Source: Novosphingobium sp. CECT 9465 (GTDB lineage: Bacteria > Pseudomonadota > Alphaproteobacteria > Sphingomonadales > Sphingomonadaceae). Taken from it: a stretch of DNA of 64,000 bases. The notes beneath the pieces are model-generated. The model did not search any database and had not been told where the DNA came from. It was given only the letters and a program-made list of their open reading frames with translations. Shown here one piece after another: positions 18,396 to 30,571 of the stretch (position 1 is the stretch's first letter; the number at the start of each line of letters is the position of its first letter). The position numbers were made by a program, and so were the translations under genes. Where the stretch lies: contig NZ_CAKLBX010000001.1 of assembly GCF_920987055.1 (NCBI RefSeq), positions 1,908,501 to 1,972,500 of the forward strand. The letters are read 5' to 3'.

Positions 18396-19448
18396 TCAGA
18401 TCGGGTCGGCTGCGGTTCCGCTTACCGTCCACGTCTGGCCCTTGGCGAGCAATTTGGCGAGGTTTGCGTCCTTGCCCTTGCGCGCTTCGGCATCCTGGCC
18501 GAGCAACACCGTTTCGTAGGTCGGGCGCGGATCATCGTAGATCACGCCCAACGCCATCGGGAACGGGCCGAACGGCATTTCGACGAGCATGTGCGCAAGC
18601 GCGCGGTTCCTGACGTTGTGCACGATGACGCCCGCTGCCTGCCAATCGCCATCCACAACGTCGACGACCTTGAGGCTCAGCGTGTCCATATCGAGCGTGA
18701 TGCCCTTGATGCCGCCAGACTTGGCCGAGCCAAACAGCATCGGCTCGCCATCGGTAAGCCACAACTGGTTCTGGTCAGCCACGCCCTTGGCGACGAAATC
18801 GTCGAAGCGGTCCTTGTTGTAGACGATGCAGTTCTGGAAGATTTCCACGAAGGCCGCGCCCTGGTGTGCATGGGCAGCCTTGAGCACCCCGCCAAGGTTC
18901 TTCGACACATCATAGGCACGCGCGATGAAGCGGGCACCTGAACCCAGCGCAAAGGCACAGGGCAGCGCCGGACGATCGACCGAACCGAGCGGCGACGTCG
19001 GGCTGTTGGTGCCCTCGCGGCTGGTCGGCGAGAACTGACCCTTGGTCAGGCCGTATATCTCGTTGTTGAACAACAGGATCTGCACGTTCACGTTGCGACG
19101 CAGGATGTGCATGGTGTGATTGCCACCGATGGACATGCCATCGCCATCACCGGTCACCAGCCACACGTCGAGATCCGGGTTCGCCAGCTTGATGCCGGTG
19201 GCAAAAGCCGGGGCGCGCCCGTGGATCGTGTGAAAGCCGTAGCTCTCGACATAGTAAGGGAAGCGGCTTGAGCAACCGATGCCGCTGACGAACACCGTGT
19301 TGGCCGGGTCCGCGCCCAGTTCCGGCAGGGTGCGCTGCACCGCCTTGAGGATCGCGTAGTCACCGCAACCGGGGCACCAGCGCACTTCCTGATCGGTTTC
19401 CCAGTCTTTGAGCGTGGTCTGGACGGCGATCTTGGTCATCTCGTTCAT
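18396..19448 (-). CDS. korB: 2-oxoacid:ferredoxin oxidoreductase beta subunit
   Basis: 350 residues. The thiamine-diphosphate subunit of a 2-oxoacid (probably 2-oxoglutarate) ferredoxin oxidoreductase: WCPGCGDYAIL carries iron-sulfur cysteines, and the GDGDGMSIGG...NN segment is the TPP/Mg motif. It decarboxylates a 2-oxoacid with CoA and passes electrons to ferredoxin. It lies 11 bases behind korA, as expected for a two-subunit enzyme. No separate ferredoxin-type delta subunit is encoded here. Confidence 0.92.
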   Translation of the reverse strand: MNEMTKIAVQTTLKDWETDQEVRWCPGCGDYAILKAVQRTLPELGADPANTVFVSGIGCSSRFPYYVESYGFHTIHGRAPAFATGIKLANPDLDVWLVTGDGDGMSIGGNHTMHILRRNVNVQILLFNNEIYGLTKGQFSPTSREGTNSPTSPLGSVDRPALPCAFALGSGARFIARAYDVSKNLGGVLKAAHAHQGAAFVEIFQNCIVYNKDRFDDFVAKGVADQNQLWLTDGEPMLFGSAKSGGIKGITLDMDTLSLKVVDVVDGDWQAAGVIVHNVRNRALAHMLVEMPFGPFPMALGVIYDDPRPTYETVLLGQDAEARKGKDANLAKLLAKGQTWTVSGTAADPI

Positions 19449-19459
19449 GGTCGTAACCT

Positions 19460-21358
19460 TTATGCGAGCGCAGCTTCGATCGCGGCTTCGATTTCCGCGA
19501 TGGTGAAGGGCTGGCCGCTGGTCTTGTTGAGCGGCTGGGCGTCGATCAGGAACTGGTCGCGCAGAACGGTCTTGAACTGGCCGGTGTTCATTTCAGGGAC
19601 GAGCACCTTGTCGTAACTCTTCAGCAAATCGCCGAGGTTCGACGGCATCGGCCAGATGTAGCGGACATGGACGTGGCTGACGTCCAGCCCCTTGCGGCGC
19701 GCGCGGCGCACGGCCTGATAGACCGGGCCATAGGTGCTGCCCCAGCCGACGACCACAAGCTTGCCTGAGCTTTCGCCGTGGTTAACTTCCTGCTGCGGGA
19801 TCGAGTTCGCCACGCCATCAACCTTGGCGCGACGGGCGTCGGTCATCGTCTGGTGGCTGGCGGGCGAATAGTCGATGTTGCCGGTGCCGGGGTTTTTCTC
19901 GATGCCGCCGATGCGGTGCATCAGGCCGGGTGTGCCGGGCTTGATCCACGGGCGGGCGCCCTTTTCGTCGCGGGCGAACGGAAGCAGTTCGCCATTCGGG
20001 CCATTCTTCTCACCAAGGAATTTGGCCGGGAACGGCGTGAAGCTTGTCGGATCGGGCACCTGCCACGGCTCCGCCGCGTTGGCGATGTAGCCATCGGTCA
20101 GAACCATGACCGGGGTCATGTACTGCACCGCGATGCGGCAGGCCTCGATCGCAACTTCAAAGCAGTCCGAAGGGCTGCGCGAAGCGATCACCGGCATCGG
20201 CGCATCGCCGTTGCGGCCATAGACGGCCTGATACAGGTCCGACTGTTCGGTCTTGGTCGGCAGCCCCGTGGATGGCCCCCCGCGCTGCGAATTGACGATG
20301 ACCAGCGGCAATTCGGTCATGATCGCAAGGCCCATCGCCTCACCCTTGAGCGCGATGCCAGGACCGGATGACGACGTCACGCCCAACTGGCCAGCATAGC
20401 TTGCGCCGATGGCCGAGGCGATTGCGGCGATCTCGTCTTCCGCCTGGAAGGTGGTGACGCCATATTCCTTGAGCCGGGCAAGGTTGTGCAGGATCGCCGA
20501 GGCAGGGGTGATCGGATAGCCACCGAAGAACATCGGCAGATCCGCCAGTTGCGCACCCGCCACAAGGCCAAGGCTGATCGCCTCTGCGCCCGTGACAGTG
20601 CGGTACAGTCCCGGCGCGCTTTCAACCGGCGCGATGTGGTATTGCTTGAGCGGCCCTGCGATTTCGGCTGTTTCGCCATAGGCGTGACCAGCATTGAGCG
20701 CGGCGATGTTCGCCTCGGCCAGCACCGGGCTTTTCTTGAACTTGGCGTTCAGCCAGTCGATAAGCGGCTGCCGGTCACGGTCGAACATCCACAGCGCAAG
20801 ACCCAGCGTCCACATGTTCTTGCAGCGCAGCGCTTCCTTGTTGCCAAGACCGAAAGGCTTCACCGCTTCGAGCGTAAGCGCCGAAATATCGAAAGCCAGC
20901 AACTGCCACTTTTCAAGGCTGCCATCTTCGAGCGGGCTGACGTCGTACTTGGCCTTTTCAAGGTTGCGCTTGTTGAACTCGCCGGTGTCCGCAATGATCA
21001 GGCCACCGACCTTGAGCGCGCCGACATTGGTCTTCAATGCGGCCGGGTTCATCGCGACGAGAACATCGGGCTGGTCGCCCGCAGTGTCGATCTCGGTCGA
21101 TCCGAAGTTGATCTGGAACGCAGAGACGCCGAACAGGGTTCCTTGCGGCGCACGGATTTCGGCCGGAAAGTCCGGGAACGTTGCCAGATCGTTGCCTGCG
21201 AGCGCGGTTGACAAGGTGAACTGGCCACCAGTGAGCTGCATGCCATCGCCTGAGTCCCCGGCGAAGCGCACGACCACGGCTTCCGGGCCGGTGGCATCAA
21301 GGGTTTCGTTGTCCTTGCCGCCCGTCAGCGCATCCGGTCCATCAACAAGTGTAGCCAT
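19460..21358 (-). CDS. korA: 2-oxoacid:ferredoxin oxidoreductase alpha subunit (gamma-alpha fusion)
   Basis: 632 residues. The N-terminal 220 residues form the gamma domain (FAGDSGDGMQLTGGQF), fused to the alpha domain (YPITPASAILHNLA, ITSSSGPG-like VTSSSGPGIALKGEA). The fusion type with KorB is widespread in aerobic alphaproteobacteria, where 2-oxoglutarate is the usual substrate; this is inferred from family, not seen directly. The ATG at 21358 opens the divergent intergenic region shared with the esterase gene. Confidence 0.92.
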   Translation of the reverse strand: MATLVDGPDALTGGKDNETLDATGPEAVVVRFAGDSGDGMQLTGGQFTLSTALAGNDLATFPDFPAEIRAPQGTLFGVSAFQINFGSTEIDTAGDQPDVLVAMNPAALKTNVGALKVGGLIIADTGEFNKRNLEKAKYDVSPLEDGSLEKWQLLAFDISALTLEAVKPFGLGNKEALRCKNMWTLGLALWMFDRDRQPLIDWLNAKFKKSPVLAEANIAALNAGHAYGETAEIAGPLKQYHIAPVESAPGLYRTVTGAEAISLGLVAGAQLADLPMFFGGYPITPASAILHNLARLKEYGVTTFQAEDEIAAIASAIGASYAGQLGVTSSSGPGIALKGEAMGLAIMTELPLVIVNSQRGGPSTGLPTKTEQSDLYQAVYGRNGDAPMPVIASRSPSDCFEVAIEACRIAVQYMTPVMVLTDGYIANAAEPWQVPDPTSFTPFPAKFLGEKNGPNGELLPFARDEKGARPWIKPGTPGLMHRIGGIEKNPGTGNIDYSPASHQTMTDARRAKVDGVANSIPQQEVNHGESSGKLVVVGWGSTYGPVYQAVRRARRKGLDVSHVHVRYIWPMPSNLGDLLKSYDKVLVPEMNTGQFKTVLRDQFLIDAQPLNKTSGQPFTIAEIEAAIEAALA

Positions 21359-21562
21359 ATCATCCTCTGCATTGCGCCGGGGATTTCACCCGTTGCTGAA
21401 ACGCGCCTATGCCTGTGCCGCTCCGTTCGCAAAGAAGAAAATCTGCGCACGATGAAAAATCCTCGTGCTCTCTTGATTCCGAACGACCATGGCCGTCAAG
21501 TTGCAACATCAGGATTGCAGCGATGCTTATACCGATTTCCGCCAGGCGGTTGAGGACAATTC

Positions 21563-22516
21563 ATGACCGATCAAAAGACTCATCAAGTGCGGCCGGATGT
21601 GCAGGCCTTTCTGGCATTCCTGAAAGCGGCAGGCACCCCACCCATGAGCCAGGTCGGTCTGGAGGCGGCGCGCGCCGGTTTCATGACAATGACTCGATTA
21701 GCCGAAGCAGACCCGCGCCCATTGGGCGTAATCCGGGATCTGACCTGTCCTGGCCCTGCTGGCGAGATCGGATTGCGCCTTTATGATCTGCGAGAAACGC
21801 GCGAGTCCGGCCCTGCCGTGGTGTTCTTCCACGGCGGCGGCTTCGTCGTCGGTGATCTCGATAGCCACCACAGTATTTGTACCGAGATCGCAGCGGAACT
21901 GGACCTGCCGGTCATCGCTGTCGATTATCGACTGGCCCCGGAGCATCCGTTTCCCGCCGCACCTGATGATGGCGAGGCCGCTGCGCGCTGGATCGCCGGC
22001 AATTCCGCGGTGCTCGGCCGCGATATAAACGGCCTGATCCCCATGGGCGATTCGGCAGGCGGCAACCTTGCCATCGTCATCACCCAGGCGCTGACCGAAA
22101 CACCTGCCGCGGTGCCGGTGGTGATGCAGGTGCCGATCTACCCCCTGACCGACGACAAGCCCGACCACCAATCCTTCCTGGAATTCTCGGAGGGTTTCAT
22201 GCTCGACAAGGATGCGATGCAATGGTTTGCGCAGGCTTACCGCGCCATCCCGCGGGACATTCGGGCCTTTCCGCTTTATGGTGACCACTCCGCCACGCCG
22301 CCAACGGTGCTAGTGACGGCGGGCCTTGATCCGATTCGCGACAGCGGACGGGTCTATGGCGCGGAACTCATCCGTGCGGGAGCCGAGGTCATCTTCCTGG
22401 AAATGAAAGGAACGATCCATGGCTTTGCACAAGTGCGCAAGGCGCTCTCAAGCGCCCAGGCAGACATGCACTCCATCTTTGCGGCCATCAGGCTGCTGCT
22501 GGAAAGGTTGAAATGA
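21563..22516 (+). CDS. Alpha/beta hydrolase, hormone-sensitive-lipase family esterase
   Basis: 317 residues. The oxyanion motif HGGGFVVGDLDSH, nucleophile elbow GDSAGGN, acid region AGLDPIRDSG and the histidine in GTIHGF are all in place. Members hydrolyse short to medium acyl esters. No signal peptide is seen, so it is cytoplasmic. The stop overlaps the rppH start as ATGA; the functional meaning of that coupling is unclear. The natural substrate is unknown. Confidence 0.9.
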   Translation: MTDQKTHQVRPDVQAFLAFLKAAGTPPMSQVGLEAARAGFMTMTRLAEADPRPLGVIRDLTCPGPAGEIGLRLYDLRETRESGPAVVFFHGGGFVVGDLDSHHSICTEIAAELDLPVIAVDYRLAPEHPFPAAPDDGEAAARWIAGNSAVLGRDINGLIPMGDSAGGNLAIVITQALTETPAAVPVVMQVPIYPLTDDKPDHQSFLEFSEGFMLDKDAMQWFAQAYRAIPRDIRAFPLYGDHSATPPTVLVTAGLDPIRDSGRVYGAELIRAGAEVIFLEMKGTIHGFAQVRKALSSAQADMHSIFAAIRLLLERLK

Positions 22517-22998
22517 ACGATCAACACGCCGCCCTCCCCTATCGCCCCTGCGTCGGGGTAATGCTGGTCAACGACGCGGGCCGGGTTTTCGTGGGCAAGC
22601 GCATCGACAACAAGGAGGGCGATGCCTGGCAGATGCCGCAGGGGGGGATTGACGAAGGCGAGGAGCTGCATCCCGCCGCCTTGCGCGAACTGGAAGAAGA
22701 AACCGGGGTTTCGGCCCATCTCGTCACGATCATCGCCGAAAGCCAGGAAGAGCATTTCTATGATCTGCCCGACGAACTGGTCGGCAGGTTGTGGGGTGGG
22801 AAATATCGCGGACAACGCCAGAAGTGGCTGCTGCTGCGCTTTGCGGGCGAGGATTCCGACATTCGCATCGACGCGCACGAACATCCCGAATTCAATGAAT
22901 GGCGCTGGGTCGAACCGGAACTCCTGCCCGACCTGATCGTGCCATTCAAGAAGCGCGTCTATCGACAGGTCGTCGAGGAATTTCGCGGACTGATCTGA
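22513..22998 (+). CDS. rppH: RNA pyrophosphohydrolase
   Basis: 161 residues. The Nudix box GGIDEGEELHPAALRELEEETG is complete (GX5EX7REUXEEXGU), and the N-terminus YRPCVGVMLVNDAGRVFVGK is characteristic of RppH/IalA in alphaproteobacteria. It removes pyrophosphate from 5' triphosphate RNA or hydrolyses dinucleoside polyphosphates. The ATG overlaps the esterase stop. A palindromic repeat lies directly downstream. Confidence 0.9.
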   Translation: MNDQHAALPYRPCVGVMLVNDAGRVFVGKRIDNKEGDAWQMPQGGIDEGEELHPAALRELEEETGVSAHLVTIIAESQEEHFYDLPDELVGRLWGGKYRGQRQKWLLLRFAGEDSDIRIDAHEHPEFNEWRWVEPELLPDLIVPFKKRVYRQVVEEFRGLI

Positions 22999-23014
22999 AT
23001 CCGAGCGCACGAAA

Positions 23015-23108
23015 TCATGTCTGCGAGGCGGAAGGCTGAAGCAATCCAGAGCCGTTGCGCGCATCGCTCTGGATTGCCGCGTCAGCTTCGCCTCCTCGCA
23101 ATAACGAA
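23015..23108. repeat. Interspersed palindromic repeat, copy 1
   Basis: A roughly 95-base imperfect inverted repeat. The centre has GCAATCCAGAGC facing GCTCTGGATTGC, and the outer arms read CTGCGAGGCGGAAG and CTTCGCCTCCTCGCAAT. The same sequence pattern recurs at 46297-46402. It fills the gap between rppH and the convergent TPR gene and may form a long RNA hairpin acting as a two-way terminator. Confidence 0.75.
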
Positions 23109-23140
23109 AATGCGGGCGAGAAAGCGATGGTTACAGGCGG

Positions 23141-23647
23141 TCAGTTGCTCTCGATTTTCGGTTCGGGCTTCACCGCTTCTGCCGAAATGACGCGCGGTGC
23201 GGGACCACGGGATATAGCTGCGGCAAGATCGGCCGTTTCGGTGCAGCCCTTGCCGCACAACCCTTCAAGCCGCGACAGATTTCGGCGTGCCTTTTCCAGC
23301 GCGCCTTTTTCGACCATGGCGCCGCCCTCGCCCGAAATGGCGACGACGTTGTTCGGATCGCGTTCAAGCGCTTCGCGGTAGTAATGAATTGCCTTGCCCT
23401 GCAAGCCATCGCGACGGGCCGCGTCGGCAAGACCGATCAGCGGCGCCGGGTTGGCGGGATCGATCGCCAGCGCGGCCTCGAAACTGTCGGTAGCGGCGCT
23501 GACATCACCTTTGACAAGCGAGGCGCGGCCTTCCCTGACGAGCGCTTCGGCACGCGGGTTTTCAGGAGCGGAACTTTTCGCCGCGCCCATGCTGCCGGTA
23601 ATGCCAACGACGAGAGAAAGGGCAACAGCAACGGGGGCGTAACGCAT
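23141..23647 (-). CDS. Exported TPR protein
   Basis: 168 residues. A signal peptide (MRYAPVAVALSLVVGITGSMGAAK) is followed by about three tetratricopeptide-type helices: AEALVREGRASLVKGDVSAA, FEAALAIDPANPAPLIGLADAARR and YYREALERDPNNVVAISGEG. Two cysteines in LCGKGC may form a disulfide. The ATG at 23647 has AAGGAG six bases upstream; a longer frame to 23695 lacks support. Its role is likely as a periplasmic scaffold, but no partner is identifiable. It follows rsmB by 54 bases on the same strand. Confidence 0.8.
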   Translation of the reverse strand: MRYAPVAVALSLVVGITGSMGAAKSSAPENPRAEALVREGRASLVKGDVSAATDSFEAALAIDPANPAPLIGLADAARRDGLQGKAIHYYREALERDPNNVVAISGEGGAMVEKGALEKARRNLSRLEGLCGKGCTETADLAAAISRGPAPRVISAEAVKPEPKIESN

Positions 23648-23701
23648 CAAGAACTCCTTGAGCCGGCGACTACCGCTGAATGAACCCGCCTGCATGAGTG
23701 T

Positions 23702-24889
23702 TCAATTAACACGGCGCACGATTGTTGCGAAGAAAAACCCGTCGGTGCCATCACGAAAGGGCGTGAGCCGCCAGCCTTGGCCATGGGCTTGCCCGGCTGG
23801 CAGGTCTGGCAAGGCAACCTCCCAACCCGGATTTTCGGACAGGAACCTGCCGATCCGATCCGCCCCTTCGGCGTCCAGCAGCGAACAGACCACATAAGTC
23901 AATCGCCCGCCGGGCCGCACCAGTGCGGCACCGATATCGAGCACGTTGGCCTGCATCGCGTGATAGCGGGCCAGCGCCCTGGCATCTAGCCGCCAGCGCG
24001 CCTCCGGGTTGCGCCGCCAGGTGCCGGTGCCGGAACACGGTGCATCGATCATCACCGCGTCGGCCTTCCCCGTCCAGTGACCTAGCATCTCAGCTTCGCG
24101 GCCGGGATTGAGCAATTGGATTTCGACCAGCACCCCGGCACGAGCCGCCCGGTCTGGCAGCCGCGAGAGGCGCGCGCGATCGATGTCACAGGCGACCAGC
24201 TTCCCGGTGTTGCGCATCGCCGCGCCCAGTGACAGCGTCTTGCCGCCCGCGCCCGCGCACAGATCGATCACGGCCTCCTCCGGCTGAACGGTCAGCGCCA
24301 TGCTGGCGATCTGGCTGCCGCTGTCCTGAATTTCGAACAGTCCTTCGGCAAATTCCGGCCAGCTTTCTGCGGCTGCACCCGAAGGCAGGCGCAAGGCATT
24401 CGGAGCTGCCGTCAGTTCTGCCCCAATCGGCAAACATGTGCGCAATTTATCACGCGATGTTTTCAGCGTGTTGGCGCGCAGGTCCAGCGGTGCACGACCG
24501 AGCAACGCAGCCTGCTCATCGTCATTGAGGCCCGATGCAAGCAGCTGATCGACCAGCCACGGCGGCGCGGCGCCACCGGCCGCCACCGGCTCTCCGGGCT
24601 GGATCGATGCCGGTCCGTAGTTCGATCCATCGAACAGCGCCGACAAAGCGGCGTCATCGCGGACAAGGCGCAACATCGCCGCGCGTCCGCTTGATGGCAC
24701 ATCACCGCAAGCGCGGATTGCATTCCACGCCAGATCGCGGATCGCGCGGCGGTCCTTTGAACCAACGAAACGCCGCGCCCGGAACCACTCCGCCGCGATC
24801 CGGTCTGCCGATGCGCCCTGCCCGCGCGCGGCGGCAATCACCGCATCGAGAATGTCGATCGCCGCCTGAACGCGCGCCGAGGGCGTCAC
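23702..24889 (-). CDS. RsmB-family RNA (cytosine-5) methyltransferase
   Basis: 395 residues. An N-terminal NusB-like helical domain (residues 1-75) precedes the Rossmann methyltransferase: SAM motif DLCAGAGGKTLSLG, the catalytic-cysteine motifs DAPCSGTGTWRRNPE and YVVCSLLDAEG. It most likely methylates 16S rRNA C967 or an equivalent tRNA/rRNA cytosine. It lies seven bases behind guaB, so the two are probably co-transcribed. Confidence 0.9.
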   Translation of the reverse strand: MTPSARVQAAIDILDAVIAAARGQGASADRIAAEWFRARRFVGSKDRRAIRDLAWNAIRACGDVPSSGRAAMLRLVRDDAALSALFDGSNYGPASIQPGEPVAAGGAAPPWLVDQLLASGLNDDEQAALLGRAPLDLRANTLKTSRDKLRTCLPIGAELTAAPNALRLPSGAAAESWPEFAEGLFEIQDSGSQIASMALTVQPEEAVIDLCAGAGGKTLSLGAAMRNTGKLVACDIDRARLSRLPDRAARAGVLVEIQLLNPGREAEMLGHWTGKADAVMIDAPCSGTGTWRRNPEARWRLDARALARYHAMQANVLDIGAALVRPGGRLTYVVCSLLDAEGADRIGRFLSENPGWEVALPDLPAGQAHGQGWRLTPFRDGTDGFFFATIVRRVN

Positions 24890-24896
24890 CTGAAGC

Positions 24897-27952
<3,056 letters not shown>

Positions 27953-28069
27953 CGCTGCCCTCAAACGCCTCGTCGCAATCCCTTGCTCTCAAAACCCGGA
28001 GCGACGCGCAAGTTCCCAATTGAGCCTGTATCGATGAACAGAAGTTTACAGAACCGGCGTCGATGGCAC

Positions 28070-28855
28070 TTATTCGGCGACCCAGCCCCCGTCCATGTTG
28101 TAATTCGCGCCGGTGATGTTGCGCGCTTCATGGCGACAAAGGAATAGGGCAAGCGCAGCCAGATCTTCGGCTTGAACGAATTGCTTGGTGGGCTGGCGCA
28201 CCAGCATCACATCGTTGATCACCTGATCGCGGGTCATTCCGCGGGCCTTCATGGTGTCGGGGATCTGGTTTTCCACCAGCGGCGTCCAGACATATCCGGG
28301 GCTGACACAGTTGGCGGTGATGCCGTGAGTCGCCAGTTCCAGCGCAAGCGTCTTGGCCAGGCCTGCAAGGCCGTGCTTGGCCGAAACATAGGCCGCTTTG
28401 AACGGCGAGGCGGTGAGCGAGTGGGCCGAGGCAGTGAAGATGATCCGCCCCCAGCTTTTCGCCTTCATCCCCGGAATGGCCAGGCGGCAGGCGTCGAACG
28501 CGGACGTCAGGTTGAGCGCGATGATCGCATCCCACTTTTCAACCGGAAATTCCTCCACCGGCGCAACGTGCTGCATTCCGGCATTGGCAATCAGGATATC
28601 CACCGCGCCGAATTCGTCCAGCGCGGCCGCCATCATCGCTTCGGTCCCTTCGCGTCGGGTTAGATCGGCAGGGACGTGGATAGCCCGCCCACCGCTGGTC
28701 GCAGCCAGTTCCGAACACATCTGCGCAATTTCCGCCGGATCGCCAAAGCCGTTCAGCACCACATCGGCACCTTCTGCTGCCAGCGCCCGCGCATAGGCGA
28801 GGCCGATGCCGGAGGTGGAACCAGTGATCAGCGCGCACTTGCCCTTCAGGAACAT
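28070..28855 (-). CDS. bdhA: 3-hydroxybutyrate dehydrogenase
   Basis: 261 residues. A classical SDR with cofactor motif TGSTSGIGLAYA, NAGMQHVAP, catalytic serine in FTASAHS and YVSAKHGLAGL (YxxxK). The combination with the LNGFGD segment and the C-terminal ITGANYNMDGGWVAE matches bacterial D-3-hydroxybutyrate dehydrogenase, which interconverts 3-hydroxybutyrate and acetoacetate in polyhydroxybutyrate turnover. I chose the ATG at 28855 (MFLKGKCALITG); the open frame upstream is not family-like. Confidence 0.88.
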   Translation of the reverse strand: MFLKGKCALITGSTSGIGLAYARALAAEGADVVLNGFGDPAEIAQMCSELAATSGGRAIHVPADLTRREGTEAMMAAALDEFGAVDILIANAGMQHVAPVEEFPVEKWDAIIALNLTSAFDACRLAIPGMKAKSWGRIIFTASAHSLTASPFKAAYVSAKHGLAGLAKTLALELATHGITANCVSPGYVWTPLVENQIPDTMKARGMTRDQVINDVMLVRQPTKQFVQAEDLAALALFLCRHEARNITGANYNMDGGWVAE

Positions 28856-28949
28856 TCGATTACTCCGGGGATTCAGGATGGGTTGATTGCACTGGCATCG
28901 CGGGACGCACCGCGCTTGTCCAGTCGCAAGTGAAAAAAGGGGTGAAGCG

Positions 28950-29813
28950 ATGCGGCTCGATGATTTCGACAATTCCATCAACGTCGAAGATCAGCGTGGC
29001 GGAGGCGGTGGTCGCTTTCCGCTGGGGGGTGGCGGAAAGCTCGGCTGCGGGTCGATCGTGATCGCGCTGATTGCCGCAGTCGTGTTCGGAGTCGATCCTT
29101 CCCAGATGCTTGGCACCTTGCAGCAAGTACAGACGCAAGGCCCGGCCCAGCAGGAGCAAGCGGGCGGCACGTCCCTGGCAGAAAGCTGCTCTGCCAACGA
29201 ATTCAGCCGCGAAAGCTGCAACGCGCTGTCCTCACTCAACAAGACCTGGGGACCGCTGTTTCAACAGGCCAACATTCCGTTCGAAACGCCAAAGCTGGTG
29301 TTTTATGCCCAGAACGGCAATTCGGGCTGCGGCGCTGCGCAAAGCGCCATGGGACCGTTCTATTGCCCGGCGGACAATGGCATCTACATCGATACCGATT
29401 TCTACAAGCAGATGGACCAGCAGATGGGTGCGGGTGGGGATTTTGCGCGAGTCTATGTGATGGCGCACGAATATGGCCATCACATCCAGAATGTCCTGGG
29501 AACCTCAACCCAGGTGCGCCAGCTCCAGCAGCGCAGCCCAAGCGAGGCGAACCGGCTCTCGGTGGCGCTGGAACTTCAGGCGGATTGCTACGCCGGGGTG
29601 TGGGCGGGCCGCAATCGCGAACGGATCGAGGCAGGCGACATTGAGGAAGGCATGCGCGCCGCGCACCAGATTGGTGACGATACCCTGATGAAAGCCGCAG
29701 GCCGTCGCCCGGTCGAAGACGCCTTCACCCACGGCAGTGCGGCGCAGCGCATGCAATGGCTGCGCACGGGGCTTGAGACCGCTGATGAAGACCAGTGCGA
29801 TACATTCAAGTAA
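28950..29813 (+). CDS. YpfJ-type neutral zinc metallopeptidase
   Basis: 287 residues. A glycine-rich cytoplasmic stretch (residues 18-30) precedes one membrane helix (LGCGSIVIALIAAVVFGV). The periplasmic part has the zinc motif VMAHEYGHHIQNVLG (HExxH) and the family signature ELQADCYAGVWAG. Members of the 'zinc metallopeptidase, YpfJ' group have no established substrate. I chose the ATG at 28950; the frame is open for 63 bases upstream. Confidence 0.9.
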   Translation: MRLDDFDNSINVEDQRGGGGGRFPLGGGGKLGCGSIVIALIAAVVFGVDPSQMLGTLQQVQTQGPAQQEQAGGTSLAESCSANEFSRESCNALSSLNKTWGPLFQQANIPFETPKLVFYAQNGNSGCGAAQSAMGPFYCPADNGIYIDTDFYKQMDQQMGAGGDFARVYVMAHEYGHHIQNVLGTSTQVRQLQQRSPSEANRLSVALELQADCYAGVWAGRNRERIEAGDIEEGMRAAHQIGDDTLMKAAGRRPVEDAFTHGSAAQRMQWLRTGLETADEDQCDTFK

Positions 29814-29878
29814 CTTTCGTGAAATATCTCCGGAACCGAACATGTTTCTGATGCTTATCTCGTCAAAAGGGGGCATCC

Positions 29879-30562
29879 ATGCATTTAGCCAAGACTCTTC
29901 GGTTCGCGCTTTTGTCTTGCGCCTGCTTCATCGCCACACCTGCGATTGCGCAGACGGCGGTGTCGCAGGGTTCGGTTTCGGCAGGCGATGTGGCAACCAC
30001 ACCGCTCAGCGATCTGAATATCAAGAAAGACGAAATCCCGGCGGTGCTCGTCACCGCCAGGGAAAAGCCATACAATCTCGCCGGAATGACACGTTGCGCG
30101 GCGATCGGAACCGAAATCGCACAGCTTGATGGCGTGTTGGGCGATGACATCGATATCGCGCGGGATGATGGGAAATCCACCATCAGCATGGGGAGCGTAG
30201 GCCAGTCTTTGGTGCGTTCATTGATACCGTTCGGTGGCGTGATCCGCGAATTGAGCGGTGCCGGAGCGCAGGAACGCAAATGGAACGAGGCAATTTATGC
30301 CGGTTCGGTCCGCCGGGCGTTTCTCAAAGGCATCGGTCAGCAGCGCGGATGCAAGTATCCTGCCCGCAGCGCCAGTGCCAGCGATGCTTCCGCAGTTTGG
30401 GCCAAACGTGATGCCGCGGAAGCTGCTGAGAAGAACGACAAGTCCGACGATGACAAAGCAAAGGATATGAAGGCTAAGGACGCAAAGCCAAAGGCTTCGA
30501 AGGATGGCAAAGGCAAGTCGGTCAAATTTGAATCCCGGCCTGTTGTCCAGTCAGTGAAGTGA
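29879..30562 (+). CDS. Secreted protein of unknown function with lysine-rich tail
   Basis: 227 residues. A signal peptide (LRFALLSCACFIATPAIAQ) is followed by a domain with DEIPAVLVTAREKPY and a central hydrophobic stretch (LVRSLIPFGGVIRELSGAG). The last 55 residues are low complexity, rich in lysine, aspartate and alanine (EKNDKSDDDKAKDMKAKDAK), likely disordered and cationic. I do not recognise the family. The tail could bind DNA, lipopolysaccharide or peptidoglycan, but that is speculation. Confidence 0.75.
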   Translation: MHLAKTLRFALLSCACFIATPAIAQTAVSQGSVSAGDVATTPLSDLNIKKDEIPAVLVTAREKPYNLAGMTRCAAIGTEIAQLDGVLGDDIDIARDDGKSTISMGSVGQSLVRSLIPFGGVIRELSGAGAQERKWNEAIYAGSVRRAFLKGIGQQRGCKYPARSASASDASAVWAKRDAAEAAEKNDKSDDDKAKDMKAKDAKPKASKDGKGKSVKFESRPVVQSVK

Positions 30563-30571
30563 ATTTGCGGC

